NCBI RefSeq assembly: GCF_017614965.1
Contig: NZ_WVUG01000004.1
Coordinates: 17,380 to 81,379, forward strand
Direction: 5' to 3'
Source of the DNA: Streptomyces griseorubiginosus
GTDB lineage: Bacteria > Actinomycetota > Actinomycetes > Streptomycetales > Streptomycetaceae
Length of the DNA stretch: 64,000 nucleotides
Below the pieces are notes generated by a model. The model did no database searches, had not been told where the DNA came from, and worked only from the letters and a program-made list of their open reading frames with translations. The position numbers were made by a program, and so were the translations under genes. This document shows positions 8,496-17,128 of the stretch, in pieces; within the stretch, counting starts at the first letter, position 1; each line of letters begins with the position of its first letter.

Positions 8496-9342
8496 GTCCC
8501 CCATGGCGCCCCCGAGTTCGTTCCTCTGGTCGCGCCGGGTCTTCCTCACCCTGCTCACCGGGTTCGTGCTGGTGCCGGTCTACGTCATGGTCTCCAGCTC
8601 GCTGAAGCCGCTCGCGGACGTCACGGGCAAGTTCCGCTGGCTGCCCAGCGGTCTGACGATCCGCCCGTACATCGACATCTGGTCGACGGTCCCGCTGGCC
8701 CGCTACTTCGTGAACTCGCTGATCGTGGCCGGTGCGGCGACCGTCTGCTCGGTGGTGATCGCGGTGTTCGCCGCGTACGCCGTCAGCCGCTACAGCTTCC
8801 GCGGCAAGCGCGTCTTCACGGTCACCGTGCTGTCCACACAGATGTTTCCGGGCATCCTCTTCCTGCTCCCGCTGTTCCTGCTGTACGTCAACATCGGCAA
8901 CGCCACCGGCATCGCCCTGTTCGGCTCCCGCGGCGGCCTGATCCTCACCTACCTCACCTTCTCCCTCCCGTTCTCGATCTGGATGCTGATCGGGTACTTC
9001 GACTCCGTGCCGAAGGACCTGGACGAGGCCGCCCTGGTGGACGGGTGCGGCCCACTCGGCGCGCTGCTGAGGGTGGTGGTCCCGGCCGCGATCCCCGGCA
9101 TCGTCGCGGTCGCCGTCTACGCCTTCATGACCGCCTGGGGCGAGGTCCTCTTCGCCTCCGTCATGACCAACGACACCACCCGCACCCTCGCCGTCGGCCT
9201 CCAGGGCTACTCCACGCTCAACAACGTGTACTGGAACCAGATCATGGCCGCCTCGCTGGTCGTCAGCGTGCCCGTGGTCGCCGGCTTCCTGCTGCTGCAG
9301 CGCTATCTCGTCGCCGGGCTGACGGCCGGGGCCGTCAAGTGA
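8488..9342 (+). CDS. sugar ABC permease, second subunit
   Basis: A 284-residue MalG-type inner-membrane permease with six predicted membrane helices. The EAA signature ([21 protein letters not shown], about residues 178-198) is the coupling-helix motif for the ATPase. It overlaps the previous permease by 8 bases, so the two are translationally coupled. It forms the heterodimeric channel with that subunit and takes substrate from the lipoprotein at 6230. Confidence 0.9.
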   Translation: MSRSPMAPPSSFLWSRRVFLTLLTGFVLVPVYVMVSSSLKPLADVTGKFRWLPSGLTIRPYIDIWSTVPLARYFVNSLIVAGAATVCSVVIAVFAAYAVSRYSFRGKRVFTVTVLSTQMFPGILFLLPLFLLYVNIGNATGIALFGSRGGLILTYLTFSLPFSIWMLIGYFDSVPKDLDEAALVDGCGPLGALLRVVVPAAIPGIVAVAVYAFMTAWGEVLFASVMTNDTTRTLAVGLQGYSTLNNVYWNQIMAASLVVSVPVVAGFLLLQRYLVAGLTAGAVK

Positions 9343-9371
9343 CCGATTCTCCTGCGTCCGAAGGGACTTAC

Positions 9372-10736
9372 GTGTCCGACCGCATCGACCTCGCCGCCTT
9401 CCCGCACGGCTTCCTGTGGGGAACGGCCACATCGGCGTACCAGATCGAGGGAGCCGTCGCCGAGGACGGCCGCTCCCCGTCGATCTGGGACACCTTCTCG
9501 CACACACCCGGCAAGGTCGACGGCGACGACCACGGAGACGTGGCCTGCGACCACTACCACCGCTGGCGCGAGGACATCGGTCTGATGCGCCAACTGGGCA
9601 CGAACGCCTACCGGTTGTCGATCGCCTGGCCGAGGGTGGTGCCGGGAGGGTCCGGCCCGGCGAACCCCAAGGGCCTCGCCTTCTACGACGAGTTGACCGA
9701 CGCCCTGCTTCAGGCGGGCATCACCCCGTCGGTCACCCTCTACCACTGGGACCTGCCCCAGGTCCTCCAGGACCGGGGCGGCTGGCCGGAGCGGGAGACG
9801 GCCGTGGCGTTCGCCGAGTACGCCTCCGTCGTCGCCGCCCGCCTCGGCGACCGGGTCACCCACTGGGCCACCCTCAACGAACCGCTGTGCTCGGCCTGGA
9901 TCGGCCACCTGGAGGGCAGGATGGCGCCCGGCCTGACCGACCTCACGGCCGCCGTCCGGGCCTCCTACCACCTGCTGCTGGGCCATGGCCTCGCCGTCGA
10001 GGCGATCCGCGCCGCAGCCCCGTCCGCCCAGGTAGGCCTCGTCACCAACCTGTCCACGGTGCACGCCGCCACCGACCGCGACGAGGACGTACGGGCCGCG
10101 CGCCGGCAGGACGGCCATGTCAACCGCTGGTGGCTGGACCCGGTGTACGGCCGGGGCTTCCCGGCCGACATGCGCGAGGTGTACGGCGTCGACCTCCCCG
10201 AGCGGGCGGGTGACCTGGCCAGGATCGCCGCCCCGCTCGACTGGCACGGCCTGAACTACTACATGCCGGCCACCGTCGCCGACGACCCCTCCGCCCCCGC
10301 GCCGCACGTCCGCTCGGTCCGCCGCCTCGGCGTTCCGCGCACCGGCATGGACTGGGAGATCGACCCGGACGGCATGGAGACGCTGCTGCTCCGCCTGACG
10401 GAGGAGTACGGGGCACGGAAGATCTACGTCACCGAGAACGGCTCCGCATACCCGGACGTCGTACGCCCGGACGGCACCGTCGACGACCCCGAACGCCAGG
10501 ACTACCTGGTGCGCCACCTCGCCGCCTGCGCGTCCGCCGTCCGCAAGGGGGCCCCGCTGGCCGGGTACTTCGCGTGGTCGCTGCTGGACAACTTCGAGTG
10601 GGCGTACGGCTACGACAAGCGGTTCGGTCTGGTGCACGTGGACTACCGGACCCAGAAACGGACCATCAAGGGCACCGGGTACCGGTACGCGGACATCATC
10701 CGGGCGCATCGGGGGCGGGCCCGGGAGGCGGCCTGA
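9372..10736 (+). CDS. GH1 family beta-glucosidase
   Basis: A 454-residue cytoplasmic glycoside hydrolase family 1 enzyme. It opens with [19 protein letters not shown], carries the acid/base motif TLNEP (about residue 160) and the nucleophile motif YVTENG (about residue 355), and ends with the [12 protein letters not shown] block. It should cleave the oligosaccharides imported by the ABC system just upstream, like bglC in the ceb operon. The GTG at 9372 has AAGGGA in front and is preferred. A GTG at 9339 overlapping the permease stop would add 11 residues. There is no signal peptide, as expected for an intracellular enzyme. Confidence 0.9.
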   Translation: MSDRIDLAAFPHGFLWGTATSAYQIEGAVAEDGRSPSIWDTFSHTPGKVDGDDHGDVACDHYHRWREDIGLMRQLGTNAYRLSIAWPRVVPGGSGPANPKGLAFYDELTDALLQAGITPSVTLYHWDLPQVLQDRGGWPERETAVAFAEYASVVAARLGDRVTHWATLNEPLCSAWIGHLEGRMAPGLTDLTAAVRASYHLLLGHGLAVEAIRAAAPSAQVGLVTNLSTVHAATDRDEDVRAARRQDGHVNRWWLDPVYGRGFPADMREVYGVDLPERAGDLARIAAPLDWHGLNYYMPATVADDPSAPAPHVRSVRRLGVPRTGMDWEIDPDGMETLLLRLTEEYGARKIYVTENGSAYPDVVRPDGTVDDPERQDYLVRHLAACASAVRKGAPLAGYFAWSLLDNFEWAYGYDKRFGLVHVDYRTQKRTIKGTGYRYADIIRAHRGRAREAA

Positions 10737-10920
10737 AGCGTCAATGCCGTGCGGTCGAGTCACGCGATCGGGTGAGGTTCCGGGTGGTGGGGCACGGCGC
10801 GGGACTGTGGGCCGTTCGACCGGGTGAGCAGCACTTCGACACCGCGACGACGCCAACGGGACCTGGCCCGGCTGCTCGACGCGGCGGGCATCGAGCAGAC
10901 GGACCAGGCGCCGGGGCGGG
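10737..10920. other. gap with no assigned gene
   Basis: The 184 bases between the beta-glucosidase and the small hypothetical gene contain no convincing gene. A short plus-strand frame near 10840-10934 reads RRQRDLARLLDAAGIEQTD, protein-like but without a start. It may be the decayed tail of a lost gene. Confidence 0.3.
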
Positions 10921-11313
10921 TCAGCAGTCCCTGAACTCCGGGGACTGGTTCAGGATCTGGGAGCGGAGGGACGTGAAGCGGCCGTAGGTCTCGCCGGCGC
11001 GGGCTCCCGGGTGGAAGGCCGCCACCCGGTGGCAGTTCTGGAAGGCGAGTTCGACGCCGAAGTGGCGTTCCAGGCTGCCGCGGATCGCGTCGCTGGCGAG
11101 CGCGCGCAGGAGCTGGCCGCGTTCGCGCTCGGAGGGGGGAGGGGTCTGGTTGTCGGCGAAGTGTGCCGTGCCGGACTTGAGTTCGGCGGCGAGGGAGGCG
11201 ATCAGGTCGTAGGCGTACGGCAGTGACGTGCGGACCGTGTCCACGAAGTCCTCCTCGCGGATGTCACCGGACTCGGCTTCGGCGAGGAGCTTCGGGGAGA
11301 CGTCGAGAGACAT
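10921..11313 (-). CDS. conserved hypothetical protein beside a CooC-type ATPase
   Basis: A 130-residue soluble, mainly helical protein I do not recognise as a named family. It starts MSLDVSPKLLAEAESGDI, has acidic helices, a basic middle (PPPSERERGQLLRALASDAIRGSLERHFGVEL) and ends FTSLRSQILNQSPEFRDC with a C-terminal Cys. It has no membrane segment or catalytic motif that I can name. It lies 55 bases downstream of, and co-directional with, the CooC/MinD-like ATPase, so a shared transcript and function are likely, perhaps under Zur control through the box at 12342. No good ribosome site precedes the ATG, and no better in-frame start is visible. Confidence 0.7.
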   Translation of the reverse strand: MSLDVSPKLLAEAESGDIREEDFVDTVRTSLPYAYDLIASLAAELKSGTAHFADNQTPPPSERERGQLLRALASDAIRGSLERHFGVELAFQNCHRVAAFHPGARAGETYGRFTSLRSQILNQSPEFRDC

Positions 11314-11368
11314 GGAAGGGGGGTGTCCGTTCTGATCGATGGTCGAGGTTGCTCACGGGGGAGTTGTG

Positions 11369-12322
11369 TCAGGTCAGTGACGTCGGGCCCGGTACGAAGT
11401 CCGGGTCCACCTGGGTGGCGAGGTCCTGGCCCGTGGCCTTGTCCGCCCAGGCGCGCGCGTTGCGCAGGTGGAACTCCACGGCATGGCGGTGCAGTGTCGC
11501 CCAGTCCTTCGGGCGGGCGTCGACCGCCTCGCGCAGTACGTCCAGAGCGTGCCGGTTGTGGGGCTCCAGCGCCTCCAACTCGCCCTGACCGCCGCCCTGC
11601 TCGGCCGACCGCACCCACGGCGAGTGGACCAGGTACGTCAGCAGGTCGTCGCCCACCTGGTCCTTGAGGAACATCACGTCGTCCTCGCCCGTCACCTTGT
11701 TGCCGACCACCGCGATCCGGATCCCGAACTCCCGCGCGTGGTCCCGGTACTGGCGGTAGACGGAGACGCCCTTGCGGGTGGGTTCCGCCACCAGGAACGT
11801 GATGTCGAAGCGTGTGAACAGCCCGGAGGCGAACGCGTCCGCGCCGGCCGTCATGTCGACGACGACGTACTCGCCGGGACCGTCCACCAGATGGCCGAGG
11901 TACAGCTCCACCCCGCCGAGCTTGGAGTGGTAGCAGGCCACGCCCAGATCGCTCTCCTCGAACTCGCCCGTCACCATCAGCGACACGTCACCGACGCGCC
12001 GGGCGTGACGCGCGTGCAGTTCGTCGTCGCCGAGGAGGCGCAGGAGACGGGAACCGCGGCCGGGCGGGGTGGTCTTCACCATCGCCTGCGCGGAGGCGAT
12101 GCGCGGGTTGTCGCCCCGCAAGTAGTCCTTGATCTCGGTCAGATGGGCTGCCAGGGCCGGGGCGTCCAGGGGACCGGCGTGTCCCAGTGCCTCGGCCAAG
12201 TGCTGGTTGATGTCGCCGTCGACGGCCAGTACCGGCGCGCCGGAGCGGGCCAGATGACGGGAGAAGAGCGCGGACAGGGTGGTCTTGCCGCTGCCGCCCT
12301 TGCCCACGAACGCGACCCGCAT
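11369..12322 (-). CDS. CooC/MinD-family P-loop ATPase
   Basis: A 317-residue ATPase of the SIMIBI class. The N-terminus MRVAFVGKGGSGKTTL holds the deviant Walker A motif with the signature Lys, followed by AVDGDINQHLAEALG (switch region) and VVVDMTAGADAFASGLF (Walker B-like). This pattern is closest to CooC and related metal-centre maturation ATPases rather than chromosome-partition ParA, since no parB or parS lies nearby. CooC-type proteins insert or deliver metals to target enzymes, so the Zur-like box 20 bases upstream of its start codon fits a metal role. It is divergent from an acetyltransferase/ABC operon that shares the same intergenic box. Confidence 0.8.
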   Translation of the reverse strand: MRVAFVGKGGSGKTTLSALFSRHLARSGAPVLAVDGDINQHLAEALGHAGPLDAPALAAHLTEIKDYLRGDNPRIASAQAMVKTTPPGRGSRLLRLLGDDELHARHARRVGDVSLMVTGEFEESDLGVACYHSKLGGVELYLGHLVDGPGEYVVVDMTAGADAFASGLFTRFDITFLVAEPTRKGVSVYRQYRDHAREFGIRIAVVGNKVTGEDDVMFLKDQVGDDLLTYLVHSPWVRSAEQGGGQGELEALEPHNRHALDVLREAVDARPKDWATLHRHAVEFHLRNARAWADKATGQDLATQVDPDFVPGPTSLT

Positions 12323-12341
12323 TACCGGGCCGACCTGGTTT

Positions 12342-12356
12342 TGAAAATGAATGTCA
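12342..12356. promoter_or_regulatory. Zur-like operator in a divergent promoter region
   Basis: TGAAAATGAATGTCA agrees at 13 of 15 positions with the actinobacterial Zur site TGAAAATGATTTTCA, as I remember it, a 7-1-7 inverted repeat. It lies in the 98-base gap between the CooC-like gene and the leader/acetyltransferase operon, so zinc-loaded Zur could repress both directions. Confidence 0.5.
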
Positions 12357-12420
12357 TGTGGCTAGGTTGTAGACAGCTTCCGGGGCCCTGTCAAATCGGA
12401 ACGATCAAGGAGGACAGTTA

Positions 12421-12498
12421 ATGCATATGATCTGCAAGTGCGTGACTACTGCATCAGGACGGCGAACCCAGGCGACCTCGACGGTGCGCGAGCCGTGA
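12421..12498 (+). CDS. possible 25-residue leader peptide overlapping the acetyltransferase start
   Basis: The best ribosome site here (AAGGAGG, about 12407-12413) is placed 7 bases before an ATG that opens a 25-codon frame (MHMICKCVTT..., ending TGA at 12496-12498). It is out of frame with the acetyltransferase whose GTG starts inside it at 12438. It could be a short leader that couples or tunes translation, or a sign that the acetyltransferase has lost its original start. The CxC near the N-terminus beside a Zur-like box is suggestive but unproven. Confidence 0.35.
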   Translation: MHMICKCVTTASGRRTQATSTVREP

Positions 12499-12974
12499 TG
12501 CTCGACACCGTCCACCGGGACTTCGGCACCGGTTATGTGCCGCGCTGGCACGGCGACATCCTCGACCCGGCCGCCGCGTATCTCGTCCCCGCCCGCCACA
12601 CTCTCCTGGTCGCGGTCGACCCGGAGGACAGGGCCGTCGTGGCCACCGGTGCCCTGGACTCCCGCGGCCCCGCCCACCCGCCGAACCCGCGGCACGTCGC
12701 GGAACGCTTCCCCTCGGGTGAAACCGCGCAGCTGCGCCGGATCTACGTCCGCCCCGAGCACCGCAGACGGGGTCTGGCCCGGCGCCTGGTCGAGGAACTG
12801 CTCGCGTTCGCGGTCGCGGACGGTGGCTATCGCGACGTGTACCTGCACACGGACCCGTCGGTGCCGGGGGCGGAGGCCTTCTGGCGGTCGCTCGGCAGGG
12901 TCGTGCTCGACGAGCGGCAGGAACCCGGCGGCGGTCAGGGGATCGTCCACTTCGAGATACCGATGGGGCGGTAG
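12438..12974 (+). CDS. GNAT-family N-acetyltransferase
   Basis: A 178-residue GNAT domain protein. It begins DYCIRTANPGDLDGARAVM (strand 1/helix 1), and motif A lies at residues about 102-122 (LRRIYVRPEHRRRGLARRL), whose Arg/Gly loop binds the acetyl-CoA pyrophosphate. GNAT enzymes acetylate amines; the substrate is not evident here. The GTG start at 12438 is the only start in this frame before the first conserved strand, but it has no ribosome site of its own because AAGGAGG is used by the overlapping 25-codon frame. The stop is 5 bases before the solute-binding gene, so these genes form one operon with a transporter. Confidence 0.8.
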   Translation: MRDYCIRTANPGDLDGARAVMLDTVHRDFGTGYVPRWHGDILDPAAAYLVPARHTLLVAVDPEDRAVVATGALDSRGPAHPPNPRHVAERFPSGETAQLRRIYVRPEHRRRGLARRLVEELLAFAVADGGYRDVYLHTDPSVPGAEAFWRSLGRVVLDERQEPGGGQGIVHFEIPMGR

Positions 12975-12979
12975 GCGCC

Positions 12980-14470
12980 GTGCACCGTATGCGACTTCTT
13001 CTCACCCTGCTGCTGGCACCGCTCCTCACCGGCTGTTTCGCCTCCGAGGGCGCGGGCGGCTCGACCGGTGACGCGAAGGGCGCGTCCCGGCTGCGGGTCG
13101 CCCTCGCCTTCCCGCCCGCCGAAGGTCTCTCGCCCTACGGCGCCGACGCCACGATCCTCAGCCGGCTCGGGGTCACCGAAGGTCTGACCTCGATGGACGC
13201 CAACGGCACCGCGACCTCCGGACTCGCGGCCTCCTGGCGCCGCGAGGGCGACCGCATCTGGCTGTTCACCCTGCGCGAGGCCACCTTCCACGACGGCACG
13301 GACGTCACCGCGTCCGCCGTAGCCGCCTCTCTCACCCATGCCGCCGAGGCCGAGCCGGTTCCCGCCGCGCTCTCCGGCGTCCGCCTCACCGCCGAGCCCG
13401 AAGGCCCCGAGACGGTACGGATCACCACCCGTGAACCCGACCCCGTGCTGCCGCTGAGGCTGTCCAGCCCGAGTCTCGCCGTCTTCGCGAAGAAGGCGTA
13501 CGGCGCCGGCGGCCGGGTCGATCCGGTCGGTACCGCGACCGGTCCCTTCGAGCTGACCCGGGTCACCGGGGCCACCGCGGTGACCCTCGACCGTTACCCC
13601 GGCCACTGGGGCGGTCTCGCCCAGTCCCCGGGTGTCGACGTGAAGTTCATCGCCGACGGCTCCGCGCGTGCCGCGGCGTTGCGCACCGGGCAGGTCGACA
13701 TCGCCGAGGCGATACCCGTGGCGCAGGCGGCGACCCTCGACGAGGCCACCCGCAAGGACACCGCCACCACCCGCACCACGGGACTGCTGCTCAACACGCG
13801 GTCGGGGCCGTTCAAGGACCCGGCGCTGCGGGCCGCCGCCCGCCGGGCCGTCGACACCTCCGTCCTCGCCGACGACGTCTACGAGGGGCACGCCGACGCC
13901 GGTACCGGCATCTACGGCCCCGCCGTCACCTGGGCCGAGGGGAAGAGGAAGCCCCCGACCGGGCGAGCGCGGGCCGGGAACCCGGAAGGGGCCGGGATCA
14001 GGCTCGCCACGTACGACAACCGGCCCGAACTCCCGGAAGTCGCCCAGGTGTTGAAGCAGCAGTTGGAGAAGGCCGGGTTCCGGGTCGAGCTGGAGGTGCG
14101 GGAGTACTCACGGCTGGAGAGCGACGCGCTGGGCGGCGGGTTCGACGCGGTGGTGCTCGCCCGCAACACCCTCGTCGACACCGGTGACCCGGTCGCCGTC
14201 CTGGCGAGCGACTTCACCTGCGACGGCGGCTTCAACCTGGCCCTGCTGTGCGACAAGGACGTCGACCGGGCGGTGGCGAGGGCCGAAGGCGTCGCCGACC
14301 TCACGCAACGCCAGCAGGCGGTCATGGCGGCCGAGGCGGAGATCCTGGGCACCGACGCCGTCGTACCGCTGGTGCACCAGCGCGTGATCACCGGCGTCGG
14401 CGACTCGGTCCGGGGCGCGCTGCTCGACCCGTACGAGCGCACGCTGGTCGGCACCGGCACCCGGCGCTGA
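12980..14470 (+). CDS. peptide/nickel-type ABC solute-binding lipoprotein
   Basis: A 496-residue family 5 solute-binding protein (DppA/NikA/OppA type). The signal MHRMRLLLTLLLAPLLTGC ends in a lipobox, so it is anchored at the outer face of the membrane. Features of the family are LSPYGADATILSRLGVTEGL, the LFTLREATFHDGTDVTASAV block (about 90-110) and VVPLVHQ near the end. It binds peptides, nickel chelates or metallophores in other systems. The acetyltransferase lies 5 bases upstream and a fused permease begins 3 bases downstream. The Zur-like box at the operon head makes a zinc- or metallophore-related ligand worth testing. Confidence 0.85.
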   Translation: MHRMRLLLTLLLAPLLTGCFASEGAGGSTGDAKGASRLRVALAFPPAEGLSPYGADATILSRLGVTEGLTSMDANGTATSGLAASWRREGDRIWLFTLREATFHDGTDVTASAVAASLTHAAEAEPVPAALSGVRLTAEPEGPETVRITTREPDPVLPLRLSSPSLAVFAKKAYGAGGRVDPVGTATGPFELTRVTGATAVTLDRYPGHWGGLAQSPGVDVKFIADGSARAAALRTGQVDIAEAIPVAQAATLDEATRKDTATTRTTGLLLNTRSGPFKDPALRAAARRAVDTSVLADDVYEGHADAGTGIYGPAVTWAEGKRKPPTGRARAGNPEGAGIRLATYDNRPELPEVAQVLKQQLEKAGFRVELEVREYSRLESDALGGGFDAVVLARNTLVDTGDPVAVLASDFTCDGGFNLALLCDKDVDRAVARAEGVADLTQRQQAVMAAEAEILGTDAVVPLVHQRVITGVGDSVRGALLDPYERTLVGTGTRR

Positions 14471-14473
14471 CCC

Positions 14474-16231
14474 ATGGGGAGTCGAACGACCGCGCTGCTG
14501 TGGCGCGCCGGGCTCGCCCTCGTCCTGGTGTGCGGCATCGGCCTGCTGCCCTGGCTCACGCGCACCGACCCGGCCCTCACCGTCCTCAGGGCGCGGTCGG
14601 CCGAGCGGGATCCCGCGCCCGAGGTGCTGGCCGCCATCCGTGACCAACTCGGCCTGGACGAAGGCCCCTTGCGGCTGCTCGGGCAGTGGTTCGGTGGGCT
14701 GTGGCGCGGGGACGCCGGACGGTCGTGGATCTCGGGCGCCGAGGTCATGCCCGCCGTGACGCGGGCGCTGAGCGTGTCGCTGCTGCTGATGGCGGTGGCC
14801 CTCGCGGTGGCGGTCGTGACGGCGGGACTCGTCTGCGCCCGGACCCTGTGCGGGCGGTGGCGGCGGGGCGGCTCCGGCTCCGCCGTCCTCGCCGCGCTGC
14901 CCGAGTTCCTCACCGCGTCCGTGCTCGCCACGGTCGTCGGGGTGCAGCTCGGCTGGCTGCCGGCGCTCGGCTGGTACGGGCCCCGGTGGACCGTGCTGCC
15001 CGCGCTCGCCCTCGGTCTGCCCGCCGGGGCCGTGCTGGGCCGGCTGCTCGACGACCTGCTGCCCGGCGCCCTCGCCGAACCCTGGGCGCTCTCGGCCGCC
15101 GCGCGAGGACTGCCCCGCGGGAGCATCGCCCGCCAGGCCGTACGCCGTTGTGTCCCCGCACTGCTGCCCAATCTCGGGCTGTTCGTCGTCGGGCTGACCG
15201 GCGGATCCGTCGCCGTCGAGCAGATCTTCGACATTCCCGGGCTGGGACGGACCACGCTGCAGGCCGCCATCGCCCAGGACCTCCCCGTCCTGCAGGCCGG
15301 CACGCTCGCCCTCGTCCTGCTCGCCGCCGGCTGCGCGGGCACCGCCCGGCTCACGGCCCGGTGGCTGATCGGGCCGGCCCTGCGCGACGGAGCCCTGCCG
15401 TCCCTGCACCGGCCGTCACCGCCCGACCGGGACGGCGTGCGGTTCCTCGGGTACGGCGGTGTGCTGCTCGGTCTCGTGGCGCTCGGCCTGCCGCGCGACC
15501 CGCTCGCCCTGAACACCGTCGAGCGGCTTCGGCCGCCGTCCTGGAAACACCCGTTCGGTACCGACGCGCTCGGCCGGGACATGCTGGCCAGGGTCGCGCA
15601 CGGCGCCCTCGACACGCTCCTGTCGGCCATCGGTATCGGTGCGGTCGCCCTGGTGGCCGGTGTGCTGCTCGGGCTGCTGCCCCGGCTGTCCGGGCCCCTG
15701 GTCGACACGGTCAACGCGGTGCCACCCGTCCTCGGGGCGCTGCTCGTCACCGCTGTCGTCGGCAGCGGGTCCGCCACGCCCGCCATCGCCGTGAGCGCCG
15801 TCGCCTGGGCGCCCCTCGCGACGCACACGTCCGCCCTGCTGCGGCAGGAGCGTGCGGCGCTGCACGTCACCGCCACACGCGGGTTGGGCGCGGGACGCTG
15901 GCATCTGCTCCGGTACGAACTGCTGCCCGCCGTCCTCCCGCCCGTCACCCGGCACGCCCTGCTCCGGCTGCCCGGCATCGCCCTCGCGCTCGCGTCGCTG
16001 GCCTTTCTCGGGCTGGGAGCGCAACCGCCCTCGCCGGAGTGGGGCCTGCTGCTCGCCGAGAACCAGCCCTATGCCGAGCGCGCGCCGTGGGCGGTGCTGG
16101 CGCCGGCCGCCGTCCTCGGGCTGCTCGGGGCGTTGGCCGTGAGCGCCGGTGGGGGAGTGCGGTGGCCGTGGCGTCGCGCCGTGACCGCACAACCTCGGCT
16201 GCGCGGGCGGGGGTTGGTGGCGGCTGAATGA
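14474..16231 (+). CDS. fused DppB-DppC-type ABC permease
   Basis: A 585-residue membrane protein that joins two permeases normally made separately. The first half (about 1-300) has DppB traits, including GSVAVEQIFDIPGLGRTTL. The second half (about 315-585) has DppC traits, with FGTDALGRDMLARVAHGALDTL near residue 358 and a second EAA-like loop, then LGLGAQPPSPEWGLLLAE. A short linker (residues about 298-316) separates them, so one gene encodes the whole channel for the lipoprotein upstream. No dppD/dppF ATPase follows. Instead the DNA decays into an MFS remnant and repeats, so the ATPases must be supplied elsewhere or have been lost. Confidence 0.85.
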   Translation: MGSRTTALLWRAGLALVLVCGIGLLPWLTRTDPALTVLRARSAERDPAPEVLAAIRDQLGLDEGPLRLLGQWFGGLWRGDAGRSWISGAEVMPAVTRALSVSLLLMAVALAVAVVTAGLVCARTLCGRWRRGGSGSAVLAALPEFLTASVLATVVGVQLGWLPALGWYGPRWTVLPALALGLPAGAVLGRLLDDLLPGALAEPWALSAAARGLPRGSIARQAVRRCVPALLPNLGLFVVGLTGGSVAVEQIFDIPGLGRTTLQAAIAQDLPVLQAGTLALVLLAAGCAGTARLTARWLIGPALRDGALPSLHRPSPPDRDGVRFLGYGGVLLGLVALGLPRDPLALNTVERLRPPSWKHPFGTDALGRDMLARVAHGALDTLLSAIGIGAVALVAGVLLGLLPRLSGPLVDTVNAVPPVLGALLVTAVVGSGSATPAIAVSAVAWAPLATHTSALLRQERAALHVTATRGLGAGRWHLLRYELLPAVLPPVTRHALLRLPGIALALASLAFLGLGAQPPSPEWGLLLAENQPYAERAPWAVLAPAAVLGLLGALAVSAGGGVRWPWRRAVTAQPRLRGRGLVAAE

Positions 16232-16282
16232 CCTTGCTTCCGGTCCGGCTGGGGAAGCGGCAGGGGGCCGCCCGCCGGCCGA

Positions 16283-16579
16283 CTGGTCGGCCAGATGCTG
16301 GTCGCACCGGCGGCTCGCGCCCGGGTGACGGACCTGGCGGAGGAGGGGCGGCTCGGGCTCTGCACCGGGGCGTTGTCCTCGGTGTCCGGGCTCATCGTGC
16401 TGGCGGGGAGCCAGGTGACGGGACTGCCGGGCGCGGCGCCGTGAATGCCGCCGGCCGTGGTGCCGGTCGCGGCGGCCGGGTTGTTGCCAGAGGCCGATGA
16501 GCGAGTGCTCGTCGCCAGCCGCGATGCCGCGGTGACCGGTCGCGGCCGGGCGACACGCGGCTTGGCCACGGGGGCGTGA
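16283..16579 (+). pseudogene. decayed C-terminal remnant of an MFS transporter
   Basis: The frame from 16283 to the TGA at 16442-16444 reads GQMLVAPAARARVTDLAEEGRLGLCTGALSSVSGLIVLAGS. This resembles the conserved C-terminal helices of a drug-type MFS permease (typically PAARAWVPDLAEDGRLGLYTGALSSVSGL). There is no start and no preceding helices, and a shifted continuation up to about 16579 (VPVAAAGLLPEADE) looks like the very tail. The rest of the transporter is gone. The open frame starting at 16228 is a shadow of this DNA. Confidence 0.5.
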
Positions 16580-16616
16580 GGGACAACGACGGCACGGCGT
16601 CCGACGACAGGGCGCG

Positions 16617-17128
16617 ATCCCGGCGGTGAGGATGCGACCCCCGGCGGTGAGGATGCGACCCCCGGCGGTAAGGGCGCGACCCCCGGCGGTCAGGACGGGC
16701 CCCCCGCGATCAGGGCGCAATCCCGGAGGCGAGGGCGCGACGCCCAGCGATCAGGACGCGATTCCGGCGGTGAGGGCGCGACGCCCAGCGGTGAGGATGC
16801 GATCCCGGCGGTGAGGATGCGACCCCCGGCGGTCAGGACGGGACCCCGGCGATCGGGGCGCAATCCCGGAGGTGAGGGCGCGACGCCCAGCGATCAGGAC
16901 GCGATTCCGGCGGTGAGGGGCGCGACGCCCAGCGGTCAGGACGCGATCCCGCGGTGAGGCCTCGATTCCGGCGGTCAGGCCGCGACCCCCGGAGGTGAGC
17001 ATGCGATCCCGGCGGTCAGGCCACAAGCCCGGAGGCCAGGGCGCGACCTCGGCGGTCAGGGCGCGATCCCGGTGGTCAGGACGGGACCCCGGTGGTCAGG
17101 ACGGGACCCCGGTGGTCAGGACGCCACC
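16617..17128. repeat. 20-21 bp minisatellite, about 25 copies
   Basis: About 25 imperfect head-to-tail copies of a 19-22 base unit of the form GGCGGTCAGGACGCGATCCC, with GGCGGTGAGG variants. A block of about seven units is repeated at an offset of 143 bases (compare 16745 with 16888), so the array grew by larger duplications too. The last copies reach into the 3' end of the CDP-alcohol phosphatidyltransferase gene, whose stop codon (TCA on this strand, 17116-17118) lies inside a repeat unit. The array fills the space between the MFS remnant and that gene. There are no unique spacers, so it is not a CRISPR array. Confidence 0.85.

Noticed and set aside
11369..12322. ParA chromosome or plasmid partition protein
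   Set aside because: The MinD/CooC-like motifs fit, but there is no parB, no parS-like repeats and no replication gene nearby.
16228..16500. 90-codon frame after the fused permease
   Set aside because: Arg/Gly-rich product in the wrong frame of the MFS remnant; not a gene.
16626..16814. 62-codon frame inside the minisatellite
   Set aside because: It only translates the repeat unit (Arg/Pro-rich) and has no ribosome site; an artefact of the array.
16617..17128. CRISPR array
   Set aside because: Units follow each other directly with no unique spacers, vary in sequence, and no cas gene is present.
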